In this document: positions 30,470 to 39,302 of the stretch, one piece after another
Layout: each line of letters opens with the position of its first letter
How positions within the stretch are numbered: position 1 is the stretch's first letter
DNA from: Tisiphia sp964030975
GTDB lineage: Bacteria > Pseudomonadota > Alphaproteobacteria > Rickettsiales > Rickettsiaceae
Reading direction: 5' to 3'
Length of the DNA: 64,000 nt
NCBI RefSeq assembly: GCF_964030975.1
Contig: NZ_CAXIQH010000001.1
Location: 310,001 to 374,000 of the forward strand
Notes under the pieces: model-generated
What the model was told of the DNA's origin: nothing
What the model saw: only the letters and a program-made list of their open reading frames with translations
Database searches by the model: none
Program-made: the position numbers and the translations under genes

Positions 30470-30829
30470 TCAATTTACAGTTCTAGTATTACTGTTTATT
30501 AATTCTTCTTCTACAACTTGTAAACATCCTGATCCTTTTCTTGTGTCAAGGTCAATATCAACTATACATCTTACTTGATTGTAATTTAGGTTTGTAGTAC
30601 CTTCAATATGCAGCATTCCTTTCCCATTACTAAAATCTAATTCTTTTACATTGGTGTTGTTTAAATCAACATTAATACCCAATTCCGTACCACCTCTAGT
30701 TTGGGTAAATTTTACATGAATATAACCATCCTCTATCCTTTGTTTTATTTCTTCATATGGTTCATCTCTATGACCTATTACCACCTCATGTTTACCTTCA
30801 CTTAATCTTTGCACTAATTCATTGATCAT
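30470..30829 (-). CDS. Unrecognised 119-residue protein, first gene of NRPS operon
   Basis: I do not recognise the family. The protein is soluble, acidic to neutral, with no signal peptide or membrane segment. The N-terminal third looks helical (LVQRLSEGKHEV, EEIKQRIEDG). The rest alternates short beta-like strands with a Gly/Thr/Asn-rich pattern (FTQTRGGTELGI, HIEGTTNLNYNQVRCIVDIDL). A GAGTAGG stands about 6 nt before the ATG, which supports the start. It sits directly before mbtH in the same direction, so a role with the peptide synthetase (tailoring, partner or immunity) is possible but not shown. Confidence 0.75.
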   Translation of the reverse strand: MINELVQRLSEGKHEVVIGHRDEPYEEIKQRIEDGYIHVKFTQTRGGTELGINVDLNNTNVKELDFSNGKGMLHIEGTTNLNYNQVRCIVDIDLDTRKGSGCLQVVEEELINSNTRTVN

Positions 30830-30927
30830 ATTTACCTACTCGCTTTATTATTTATTAATTAGTTTTGTTACAGTATCTATATTCTAAAAGCTGTTCAAGA
30901 GTATAAACCTTTAAGATATGTTTTTAT

Positions 30928-31233
30928 TCATTCGGTTAATCTCCTTACCCCTTCTTGAATTAGTTTTTTAGCTGTTTTTACATCCTTCCAACCCAAAACT
31001 TTCACCTATTTGCCTTTTTCAAGATATTTATAATGCTCAAAGAAATGTTGTACCATTAGTTTAAATAGAACACTGAGATTACTAATACTCTTTGATATCG
31101 CCAAAAGAAATATCTACCTTATTAACAGGTACAGCAATAATTTTTTCATCCATTCCTGATTCATTCTCCATTATCAATACTCCAACGGATCTATATTTTA
31201 TTATAGCCCCAGGAACAACAGGATAATTTACCA
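30928..31233 (-). pseudogene. ppa: Inorganic pyrophosphatase remnant
   Basis: Reading the minus strand gives pieces of a family I soluble pyrophosphatase. The first, PVVPGAIIKYRSVGVLIMENE then SGMDEKIIAVPVNKVDISFGDIKE, matches the middle of the enzyme. In another frame, QHFFEHYKYLEKGK and VKVLGWKDVKTAKKLIQEG match its C-terminus. The N-terminal half is missing, and at least one frameshift separates the pieces. It is not functional. It marks where an ordinary chromosomal gene, or a copy of one, was broken next to the NRPS operon. Confidence 0.8.
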
Positions 31234-31269
31234 TAAGATTAAGTCTATTTTAAAATGAAATAGGCTTAT

Positions 31270-31462
31270 CTTAATATCTAGAAAACAGAAAAAATAACTA
31301 ACTTAATAAATGATAAACCATTTAACAAGCTATAATTTTAATATAATGAATGAAAATTAATATTTCTGCCAATAAAAAATTAAAAAAAACTATTAATTCT
31401 TTTATAAAATGATAAAATAGTTACAGTAGCTAATTTTATAAAAAATTTACTAGGTTGTGTAC
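31270..31462. repeat. Dispersed AT-rich intergenic repeat, copy 1
   Basis: Starts with ctagaaaacaga and ends near ttttataaaaaatttacta. The same string, with small differences, recurs at 43203-43395. Shared internal pieces include aatgaatgaaaattaa and aaactattaatt. No coding capacity. Function unknown; probably a decayed mobile or duplicated promoter-type segment. Confidence 0.65.
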
Positions 31463-31765
31463 CTATCTTAACCATAAGACAACAGAGGCAAGAGCTGAAA
31501 AACCCATAAAGGAAGAGGCTTTTTTATCAAATCTGGCAAATACACTTCTAAAATGCTTAATTTTATTAAAGAAACACTCGATTAAATGTTGTTCTTTATA
31601 AAGATATTTATCATATGTCGCTGTATTTTATGATTTCGTTTTGGTGGAATTATAGGAATACTATTTTGTGCTACAATTTGCCCAATGAAGGCATCGCTAT
31701 CATAGGCTTTATCAGCAATAACATTTGCGTATTCAAATCCTTCAATTAATAATGCAAACAATGCA
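31463..31765 (-). pseudogene. IS5-family transposase C-terminal remnant
   Basis: The minus strand reads GFEYANVIADKAYDSDAF, then IPIIPPKRN, and after a frameshift YLYKEQHLIECFFNKIKHFR, FARFDKKASSFMGF and a stop at 31463. This is the C-terminal DDE part of an IS5-type (IS427/IS1031-like) transposase, including the ExxFxxIK block. The N-terminal part is missing and the frame is shifted near 31612, so it is dead. Confidence 0.82.
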
Positions 31766-32110
31766 TATATTATTACCTACAGAAGATAAAGACTGTTATT
31801 TACGGTCAGATAGTGATAAAATTTTATGAAGCAAAACGCCATAATATATCAATAAGTTTACCGAAGGATACTAATGATAAATTAAGTATACCTCAGATTC
31901 CTAAAGCTATCCTAGATCATTATGCAACATTAAGAGATACATTTTATAATCAAGAGAATCGTCAATCTGAAGACTCCTTAGCATAGCAAATAGCTAAAAG
32001 CATTCATTGGCTTTTTATCAATCCATTGTTAATTTGGGATTGCAACGGAGACAATGGCATTTGGTTAAAAAAACTCCAACGATAAGTTATGAGTTCTAAT
32101 ACCAGTTGAA
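31766..32110. other. Unrecognised decayed coding fragment
   Basis: No intact gene. The plus strand carries a partly open stretch reading KFYEAKRHNISISLPKDTN and then AILDHYATLRDTFYNQEN before a stop at about 31984. After that it reads AKSIHWLFINPLLIWDCNG. It looks like a broken gene of unknown family lying between the IS5 remnant and the recombinase fragment. Confidence 0.35.
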
Positions 32111-32115
32111 ATAGT

Positions 32116-32994
32116 TCATTCTAATATGAGCATGGAGGTTTGAATAATTAATAATTTTATGTCTATTGTGGTTCTGAAATTGTCCACTACGCCCCGCCAT
32201 TCGGGACAGTTTGCTACTTTTTGCAATTCTGTGAATGGAAAAGCCAGAACGTAATGCAGGTTACAGCCCTCGAGTGTTAGGTTCGAAAATATAAAATTTA
32301 ATAATTCCCTTTTTTCAGTAAGTGTCGAACCTTTAAAAGTTTCATAGGCGTTTGTACTGATACATATAAGGTCTGCAAGCTTTTTAGAAAGCTTATCATC
32401 TACTTTGTCATAACTCTTAATTAGTTCAGTTAATTCATATTGTCTTTCCTTTAATTGAGCTTTCTTACGTAAAAATTCTTCTCTAGTAAAACTGCCATCT
32501 ACTAAGAAATCCATCAATCTATCGAGTTTATTTTGAATAACGGTATGCTCTTGTTTAAATTCACCAACTTCACGGTTAAATTCATAAGCCTTGCCTTGAT
32601 TGACATTTATTAAATAATCCATTGTTTGTTTTAATATCTCAGGATTTTTTATTTGTAAGGTTTTTAATACTTCCTCAATTTGCCCTAATATTTCATCTTC
32701 CCTGACCCAAATAGCTTTTTTAGGATCTTCTGGACTCCAAGCTCTTAAGTAAGTCCATTCTGATATTTCGCCATTTTTATATTCTTTGCTCTTAGTATCA
32801 GAAGTAATTAAATTACCGGTAACGGCACATTTAAGCATACCTCTGAATAAAAATTCTTTACCTCTATATTGAAAAGGTTTTTTATGCCAACCCATACGTA
32901 CTGCCTCACAAGCTTTAAAAGTTTCTTTATTAGTAAGTGTTTGATAATGATGCGACCACAACTCTCCTTTTACTCTCATTTCTCCATAATAAAA
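32116..32994 (-). pseudogene. Large serine recombinase, C-terminal part, truncated by IS21
   Basis: Site-specific recombinase of the large serine type, the enzyme class that integrates phages and mobile elements. What remains is the stretch after the catalytic domain: YGEMRVKGELWSHHYQ at the break, a zinc-ribbon-like FLFRGMLKCAVTGNLITSD segment and a long coiled coil (about residues 115-220, numbering from the first Met). The N-terminal catalytic domain with its Ser is absent. The frame stays open upstream right up to the IS21 end at 32995, so the insertion cut the gene. The missing half is not found on the other side of the IS, so a deletion followed or accompanied insertion. Confidence 0.82.
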
Positions 32995-33149
32995 TGTAAA
33001 TTGTAATCATCTATTGACCCCCTATTGTAATAAACTATTGACCCCCCTTGACCACAAAAAAAATTAGTTAATTTTGGTTAAAATTCAGATAAAATCCCCT
33101 AAAATCATTGGTAATTTTTAATTTATATAATAGTATATTATTTTAATCT

Positions 33150-33857
33150 TTATTCTGCATCTTTTCCTCCTCTAAAACTTTTATTACCAGTTTCTATGAT
33201 TTGACAATGATGGGTTAGCCTATCGATAATTGCCTTTGTTGCCTTAGGATTACCAAATATATCTTCCCATTCTTCAAATCTCAAATGGGTGGTTATGATA
33301 AGCGAGGACTGTTCATATAATTTTGCAAACAGCTCAAATAGTAAGAATCTAGCCTCGGGCTTTATTGGTACATAGCCCAGTTCATCTATCACAATAACAT
33401 TGAACCTCTTAACTGAATCGATGAATTTGAGCTCATAGTTATGCATTCTAGCATTTAGTAATTGGCTAGCTAATTCATTTAAAGTGTAGAACCTTACCCT
33501 GCAACCCTTTTCAACTGCAGTAAATGCTAAACCAATTGCTAGATGAGTCTTGCCTGACCCAGAACCACCAATTAACATTATATTCTGCTGATTATCAACA
33601 ACTTTTTGTATATCACAATGGCTAACCAATTTAGCTTGGCTAGTGTCCGAAAGTAGCTTTATTGTAGGAAACCTAGCTAGCTGTAGTCGATAACTCAATG
33701 AACGTGATTTTTTATACTGACATTCTGCTTCAAGAAGCCTTTTTAATGCTTCATATACTGCTCCCACAGGCATTTCTTTTGCTAAATCCATCTCTGTTAA
33801 CTGCATCTTCATTCCTGCTAAACCCAATTTATCTAATAATAATATTAACTCCTTCAT
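33150..33857 (-). CDS. istB: IS21 helper ATPase IstB
   Basis: AAA+ ATPase that assists the IS21 transposase. The 235 residues show a Walker A (GGSGSGKTHLAIGLA, about residues 96-110), a Walker B (VIVIDELGYVP, about 153-163), the FELFAKLYEQSSLIITT segment and a conserved C-terminus with IIDRLTHHC. Normal length. It starts immediately after the istA stop, as is usual for translationally coupled istAB. Confidence 0.93.
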   Translation of the reverse strand: MKELILLLDKLGLAGMKMQLTEMDLAKEMPVGAVYEALKRLLEAECQYKKSRSLSYRLQLARFPTIKLLSDTSQAKLVSHCDIQKVVDNQQNIMLIGGSGSGKTHLAIGLAFTAVEKGCRVRFYTLNELASQLLNARMHNYELKFIDSVKRFNVIVIDELGYVPIKPEARFLLFELFAKLYEQSSLIITTHLRFEEWEDIFGNPKATKAIIDRLTHHCQIIETGNKSFRGGKDAE

Positions 33858-35372
33858 TTAATTTTCCTCCACTACTGAATAGGTTGTTAAATGTATTTTA
33901 CTGTAACTGCTGCAATCAGCGTCTGGTGGAGTTTTTAACTGAATAAACTTATATTCATTGATATCTACTTGTATAGCTGGTTGTAAATACTGCTCAACTA
34001 ATTTAGCACTACAGCCACCAATAGTAATTGCTAAATTACAGGCATTAGTCACCTTGTCTAATCCATACTTATTAACCAACTGCAGAATTGCTATAAATTG
34101 TTTATCACTGTCCTTGTAGTTTTCCAGTTTATTGCGTATCTTACTAAATACCTCTGGTAATAAGCTCATAAGCTCTTTAAAGGGAGCACCATTACGCAAA
34201 GCCCCTGGTTTACGTTCCAGAGCTGAGATATAATGCCATGGATTATAAATCTTCTGGTAGCGATTGAAACAGCGAACATGCTCTCCTATAACCTTGCTTT
34301 CATATAGGATAACTATCTCCCAGGCATAGGATTTAATTTGCACAGCAACACCTACATATTCACACGGAACGCTATACATATTAGTATCATATTGCACAAG
34401 GCTTAAAGGCGAAACTATAGTTGGATGCAATCTGTAAGCTGTAAATTCTCCTCTATATTTTATTAAATATGGCTTTTCTTCCTCATATACTTCAAAGATT
34501 GTCCGCTCTTTAAAGTCAGGATGCTGTCTAGTTTTAGACCAATTTAAAGACATCTCTCTGAGTTAATAATTGATATCTTCATAGCTTTCCCCTGTCAGTA
34601 TTGGTGTAAAAAAGTTACGTCTAGTATCACCTACTCGTTTTTCAACTCGCCCCTTCTCCCAACCAGATGCTGGAGTACAAGCAGTCGGTTCAAATAAATA
34701 ATGAGATGCCATCTGAACAAACTTTTCGTTAAAAATACGATTCCTGCCGACTAATATCTCTTTAACGGCTGTCTTCATATTATCATAAATTCCCTTCTTA
34801 CAGCAGCCAGCAAAAAACTTAAAGGCTTCTTCATGTGCTTTCATCACCATCTCAAGTTGCTCGTTAGGGTAGACAATAACCAAAGAATGACGGCTGTAGC
34901 ATAGTGTTATTCTTGCAGCCTTTACTCTAATAATCTCACCATCTAAACATATCTCCTCTTCTCCCCAGTCAAATTGAAAAGATTCTCCAGGTTCAAAATT
35001 TAGTGGAATAAAAACTTGTTGACCCTTTGCTTCGCGTTCTCTACGAAATGCCCTGACAATTAGATTCACAGTTTCATAACTTCCTGTGTAACCCGATATC
35101 TGTAGCTGTTGGTATAGTTTCTTTGCCGTCATTCTGCGTCGAACCGGCTCCTTGCTATTCTCTACTAATAACTGATTTAGTACTGCAAGATGATTACCAA
35201 GAACCGGTTTATCTTTGGTATATTTTGCTAACTCAAATTTGGTTTGATCACTACGAATGACTTTTTTTACTGTATTCTTTGATATATTCAATTCTCTAGC
35301 AATTTTTTTAATTGCCTTACCATCAACGTGGTACATCCTACGTATTCTTCCTATTGTTTCCACTATAAACAC
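33858..35372 (-). pseudogene. istA: IS21 transposase IstA, interrupted by an in-frame stop
   Basis: DDE transposase of IS21. The N-terminal part has a helix-turn-helix (IKKIARELNISKNTVKKVI). The catalytic core has FQFDWGEE and GIYDNMKTAV, and a C-terminal half starts again at 34553. A TAA at 34563-34565 lies between EDINY and LREMSLNW in the same frame, so this is a nonsense mutation rather than a frameshift. The start is uncertain: two GTG codons (35372 and 35363) follow AAGGAG or AAAGGGG, while the longer TTG option at 35405 is unlikely. Confidence 0.85.
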
Positions 35373-35499
35373 CCCTTTAAAACTCCTTAAAAAAAATATT
35401 AACAATATTAATTTTTCGGAGATATTGTTACTTATTTAGGGGGGCAATTTTCATTACAATTTTTCCTTTAAAGGGGTCAATAGATGATTACAATTTACA

Positions 35500-35581
35500 T
35501 ATATGGAAGATTCTGATGCTTTAAAACATGATTGGGAAGAAAGATATACAAATTGTCATTATACAGATAGGTTACTCAATA
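35500..35581 (+). pseudogene. 82-bp coding scrap between IS21 and IS66
   Basis: The plus strand reads YMEDSDALKHDWEERYTNC and then HYTDRLLNS with no stop, cut on both sides by insertion sequences. The family is not recognised. It is not the missing part of the recombinase or of dam. Confidence 0.4.
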
Positions 35582-35753
35582 GTATACTTGCAGCAAAACT
35601 GCATAACTCTATTAAATTTTTTTGGTAGTATGAATTTATTTTATAAATTTGGGTTCCTACTATGCAAATATCACCGATTAGTAAAAAAACTGGTTGAAAA
35701 ACTATCAGTTATACTATAACATTTCAATTATTAAACGTAATGAATGAATCAAA

Positions 35754-37399
35754 ATGAAAAAGCCAAAAGTAGCGACCTTAAGTGCTGAGGAACGAGAAGA
35801 ACTAATACAACATATTAAGGCAAGTTCATTAACAGGAGATGATCAGCAAGCGGTGATAGAACTTGTGAAATTTTGTAACGAACTAATAGACAAGCTAGCA
35901 TCATCAAACATCAGTATAAATAAGCTTAAGGAGATGATGATTGGTTTTAAGGCAGATAACAAAAAAAAGATAGTTCAGATTCATTAAAAGAACCACCGAG
36001 TGAATCTGATAATAAGAATGGTGGTAATGAAGAAGAGTACGATGAGTCCAAGAAGAGAGATCGCAGTAATTGGCAAGGTAAATATGGATTTGATGATTAT
36101 CAGGATGCAAATACCAGCTATTTAGCTCCTGAGAATTTTTGTAGTGGTGATAGCTGTCCTCACTGTGATAATGGTAAACTCTATAATAGTGAAGCTAGAA
36201 AATTGCTACAATTTACAGGTAATGCTCCAATTACAGTCAACAGATATGTAAAGAAAACGTTACGCTGTAATGCTTGCGATTATACAGTTATGAACAATAA
36301 GAATATCAACAAATGGACAAATAGTAGCAAAAGTGCAATAGTGTTACAAAAGACCTACGGTACTCCCTTCTATCGTTTATCTAGGTTGCAAAGTTTAAGC
36401 GGGGTTCCTGTATCATATAGCTCGTTGTGGCAACAATATTTAGATGTTTGGCAAGAAGGTGGTGGAGCTGAAATTTACAGGGTATTATTGGAAATGGCTG
36501 CCGAATGTAGCTCACTGAATCTTGATGATACTAGAGCTAGAATTTTAGAAATTACTGTAGCCAATAAAAAATTACGTACTCAAAATAAGAAAGGACGCAG
36601 CTGTTATACCACTACTATATGTGCTAAGACTGCCAATAATGAGGTGATAGTTTTATATTTTACCGGTAATAAGCATGGCGGGGAAAATATTGGTAACGTA
36701 CTAAAGAATCGTAAGAATAGGACTGATTCTATTCATTTAATGACTGATGCAAGTAACAATAATAACCCAGTATTATCAGAAGCAGATAAAGAATTACTAG
36801 CAATAATAATTATGATCAACTGTTTATCACATGGACAGAGGAAATTTACAGATAATGAACCATACTATCCTGAAGAATGCGGATATTTTCTCAAACAAAC
36901 TGGTGGGATTTACCATAATGAACATCAATGTAAAGAGATGAGCCTTGAGGAAAAGCTGAAGTACCATCAGGAACATAGCAGTAAATATATAGAAAACATA
37001 TATAACAAAATAGACGAATTATTTAACGACAAGAAAGTTGAGCCTAATAGTAGGTTTGGGCAAGCTATGAAATATTGGTTAAATAATAAAGAAGGTTTGA
37101 CGCAATTTTTGAAAATTCCAGTTAGCAGTCTTGATAATAATTGGGCTGAGAGGTCACTACGTACCATTATTTTACAAAGGAAGAATTCATTATTCTTTAA
37201 AACAATCAATAGTGCTGAGATACATAGTGGTCTGTATAGTATAGTAAAGACTTGTAGTGAGAACGGGATCAATGCATTTAAATATTTAAATTGGCTGCAA
37301 GAGCAGAGTAGCAAAGCAAAGAAGCATCCTACGAATTATACACCTTTTGCCTATGCAAGATATATAAATAATACGGAATTAATCGAGACGGCAGCTTAA
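35754..37399 (+). CDS. tnpC: IS66 transposase TnpC, probably made by -1 frameshift
   Basis: DDE transposase. Frame one from 35754 gives about 72 residues (leucine-zipper-like start). Then an AAC followed by eight A and a G (35961-35969) contains the slip site A-AAA-AAG. Slipping back one base continues without a stop as DSSDSLKEPPSES through to 37399, about 548 residues in all, the normal TnpC length. The zinc finger is CPHCDNGKLY with CNACDY. Acidic residues are in LNLDDTRARI, HLMTDASN and NNWAERSLR. Copy B has the same slip site. Without slippage only a short peptide ending at 35987 would be made. A second Met at 36203 would lack the zinc-finger start. Confidence 0.85.
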
Positions 37400-37749
37400 A
37401 TGACAGGAAGCCAATCATTGGAGAGTTTGGCAGAACTAGGATCGCCATTATGAATAAGAATGTGTAAGGTTCTATAACAAATCTGATAAGATGAATTATC
37501 AGATGGGGAAAGTTTTGCCGTAAATTTACCTTTGGATAGGCGTTTAGAGCATAACCAAAAGCCTTGACCGTCAAAGGACAAAATTTTAATGGCAGTTCTG
37601 TTTTTATTATAGAATAAAAACAAGTAACCATTAAGAGGGTTGGAAGAAAGTTTTTGTCTGCAAACAGCTATTAAACCATCGATACCCTTACGAAAGTCGA
37701 TGGCAATAGTGGCAACAAAAATAACTGACTGAGGGGTTAGTTGCAGCAT
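37396..37749 (-). CDS. tnpB: IS66 Orf2 protein TnpB
   Basis: 117 residues of the IS66 Orf2 family. The conserved start has VATIAIDFRKGIDGLIAV and the core has LFLFYNKNRTAIKIL, FDGQGFWLC and KRLSKGKF. The gene runs opposite to tnpC, and the two stop codons share the palindrome TTAA at 37396-37399. It overlaps the end of tnpA by 13 bases, suggesting coupled translation. Confidence 0.9.
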   Translation of the reverse strand: MLQLTPQSVIFVATIAIDFRKGIDGLIAVCRQKLSSNPLNGYLFLFYNKNRTAIKILSFDGQGFWLCSKRLSKGKFTAKLSPSDNSSYQICYRTLHILIHNGDPSSAKLSNDWLPVI

Positions 37750-38162
37750 AGAAATGTTTGAATTATGGTTTTTAGCTCTAGTGTTTGAATAATAAGCTTG
37801 GTACCATTTGGCTTAATAATGTGGCAAGTGTAGTAATTTTGTTTGGGAGTAGCCACAGGATCAGTATCTATAGAATTTACTAGTTGAAATGGGAGAAAAT
37901 TAATATCGTGTTGTAGAACTTTATTTGAAGTTGAGGTAGGAGAAGTTTTGAGGGAAGGTTGATGGGCTTGTTGAATTGAACTAATTATTGTTTTATTAAT
38001 ATTGAGATGTTTGGCTATATCTTTGCAAGAATAGTGATGGAGTAGCTGGCGAACTAATTCCTTTAGATGGTTTGGTATGGGATCAAACTTGTTAGTTTTA
38101 GTTTGACGCCAGGCTTTAAATTGCTGAGCTACTTGCTCAACAGTAATTGATGGTATTTGCAT
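37737..38162 (-). CDS. tnpA: IS66 Orf1 protein TnpA
   Basis: 141 residues with a helix-turn-helix (LLHHYSCKDIAKHLNINKTI), the usual DNA-binding OrfA of IS66 elements. The Met at 38162 is used because it starts inside the element. The open frame continues from the flanking dam fragment through the IS end, so a longer fused reading is possible but is probably fortuitous. Confidence 0.82.
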   Translation of the reverse strand: MQIPSITVEQVAQQFKAWRQTKTNKFDPIPNHLKELVRQLLHHYSCKDIAKHLNINKTIISSIQQAHQPSLKTSPTSTSNKVLQHDINFLPFQLVNSIDTDPVATPKQNYYTCHIIKPNGTKLIIQTLELKTIIQTFLCCN

Positions 38163-38243
38163 AGTAGGAACCCAAATGTATAAAATAAATTTTATACTAA
38201 CAAAAAAATTAGATAGAGTTATGCAGTTTTGCTGCAAGTATAC

Positions 38244-38762
38244 GATAAACGAGAAGTCAGTAACGTAAATTAAGGCATCACTTAGAAAGCTACTACATTG
38301 TTGTAATTTCTTGTCAATATTAGCACTATTATATTTTTTAGAAGAAAAGGACAAACAAAGCTTACCACTCTTATTAACTCGATACATACCCATGAAAGAA
38401 TATTTATTTAAATAAAGAAACCGAGCAGTGATGTTAGTAGGGTCATTGCTGTCATTATGTTTTTGTACGCGATAATAATATTTTTTTGAGTGTTGTTCTT
38501 TATGGGTTGCAAATAAATCACTTACTGCTGTTGGATTCTTTTTTACAGCATTGTAGCTGGTAACTAATTCTAAATTAATATCAGATAGAAAACATTTCTG
38601 ACACCTATCTTTTATTTTGAAGAATAATGCCCCACCGCCAAGAAAAGGCTCATAATAATTATTGAAGGTAGCAGGAACATATTTTATTAATTGATCAGCG
38701 AGTTTTCTTTTGCCGCCAACCCAATTAAAAAATGGTAACGGATTATTTTTAGTAGTAGCCAT
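38244..38762 (-). pseudogene. dam: DNA adenine methylase, N-terminal fragment (dam copy 1)
   Basis: N-terminal half of a Dam-type N6-adenine methyltransferase. It has the AdoMet motif FFNWVGGKRKLADQLI, YEPFLGGGALFF, LSDINLELVTSYNAV, and ARFLYLNKYSFMGMYRVN with KSGKLCLSF. It is cut by IS66 copy A before the DPPY catalytic motif, and the C-terminal half is not on the other side of the element. It is a different paralog from the phage dam at 48303-53266. Confidence 0.88.
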
Positions 38763-39200
38763 GATGGTAAGTATTCATTATTCAAGTACATAAATATCTC
38801 ACTTATTGTATCATAAATATCACAAAAGTGCTACAATAATCATCAGTATGTTGGTAAAAATGGTGGTTCAGAAGTCAAAATCAATGAAAATACGCCCTTG
38901 CTTTTGCTAAACAATTAGCTTTATTTGGTGCAAAAAAACCTGATACAATTTTAGACTCATATTTGCCTTAGATTGGAAAAGTTTATAAGCAGTATTTATG
39001 CACTGTAAGCCTTGTAATACAAGGCTTACAGCAGCTAATTTACGGCTTACTTATCAGCTATTCAGCCCTTAACTATCAATGATAACTTTACTCACTGTCT
39101 CTGGTTTAACACTATTCTAAAAAATTTTATAAAAAAATTTACTAATTGTGAAAAAACCGCTGTACTCTGAGGAAAAATAAGGATATTTGTTAATAGACGT
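38763..39200. other. Intergenic region with coding scrap and perfect hairpin
   Basis: No intact gene. The plus strand near 38890-38970 ends an old frame reading YALAFAKQLALFGAKKP and DTILDSYLP then stop, family unknown. A perfect 12-bp stem with a 3-base loop lies at 39004-39030 (tgtaagccttgt/acaaggcttaca). Neither strand has a T tract behind it, so a classical terminator is doubtful. Confidence 0.5.
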
Positions 39201-39220
39201 TACGTAGTGTAAATGTCAAG

Positions 39221-39268
39221 CACTAAGGTTAGATACCAAATACATCAAATTTTTCTCTAACCTCAGTG
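39221..39268 (+). promoter_or_regulatory. Leader hairpin 1, upstream of kinase-like gene
   Basis: Arms cactaaggttag and ctaacctcagtg pair over 12 positions with one mismatch and a 24-base loop. The ATG stands 35 nt after the 3' arm, behind aggagttaattct. The same arrangement is found at 40281-40319 before the LRR gene. Confidence 0.6.
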
Positions 39269-39302
39269 TCTACTTCACCACAGTAAAATAGGAGTTAATT
39301 CT

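Larger units (their letters stand above)
32995..35499 (-). mobile_element. IS21-family insertion sequence
   Basis: Contains istA and istB on the minus strand. The ends are inverted repeats beginning TGTAAATTGTAATCATC at 32995, with the complement ending at 35499. The ctattgacccc block repeats inside the left end (33010, 33034), as in the multiple terminal repeats of IS21 elements. I found no convincing target duplication. istA carries a stop codon, so this copy is probably immobile. Confidence 0.85.
35582..38243. mobile_element. IS66-family element, copy A
   Basis: Bounded by inverted repeats beginning GTATACTTGCAGCAAAACTG (about 31 bp, nearly perfect). tnpC runs inwards from the left end and tnpB/tnpA run inwards from the right end, meeting at 37396-37399. 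The left flank (actcaata) and right flank (gataaacg) do not match, so there is no target duplication. The right flank is a dam gene and the left flank is unrelated, which points to an IS-linked deletion or recombination. Confidence 0.9.

Noticed and set aside
35528..35719. Plus-strand frame of 63 codons across the left IS66 end
   Set aside because: It crosses the IS boundary at 35582 and translates the terminal repeat; no support as a gene.
37737..38762. A fused Dam-TnpA protein of 341 residues
   Set aside because: The frame runs by chance from the dam fragment through the IS66 end into tnpA; the IS boundary at 38243 splits it into two unrelated genes.
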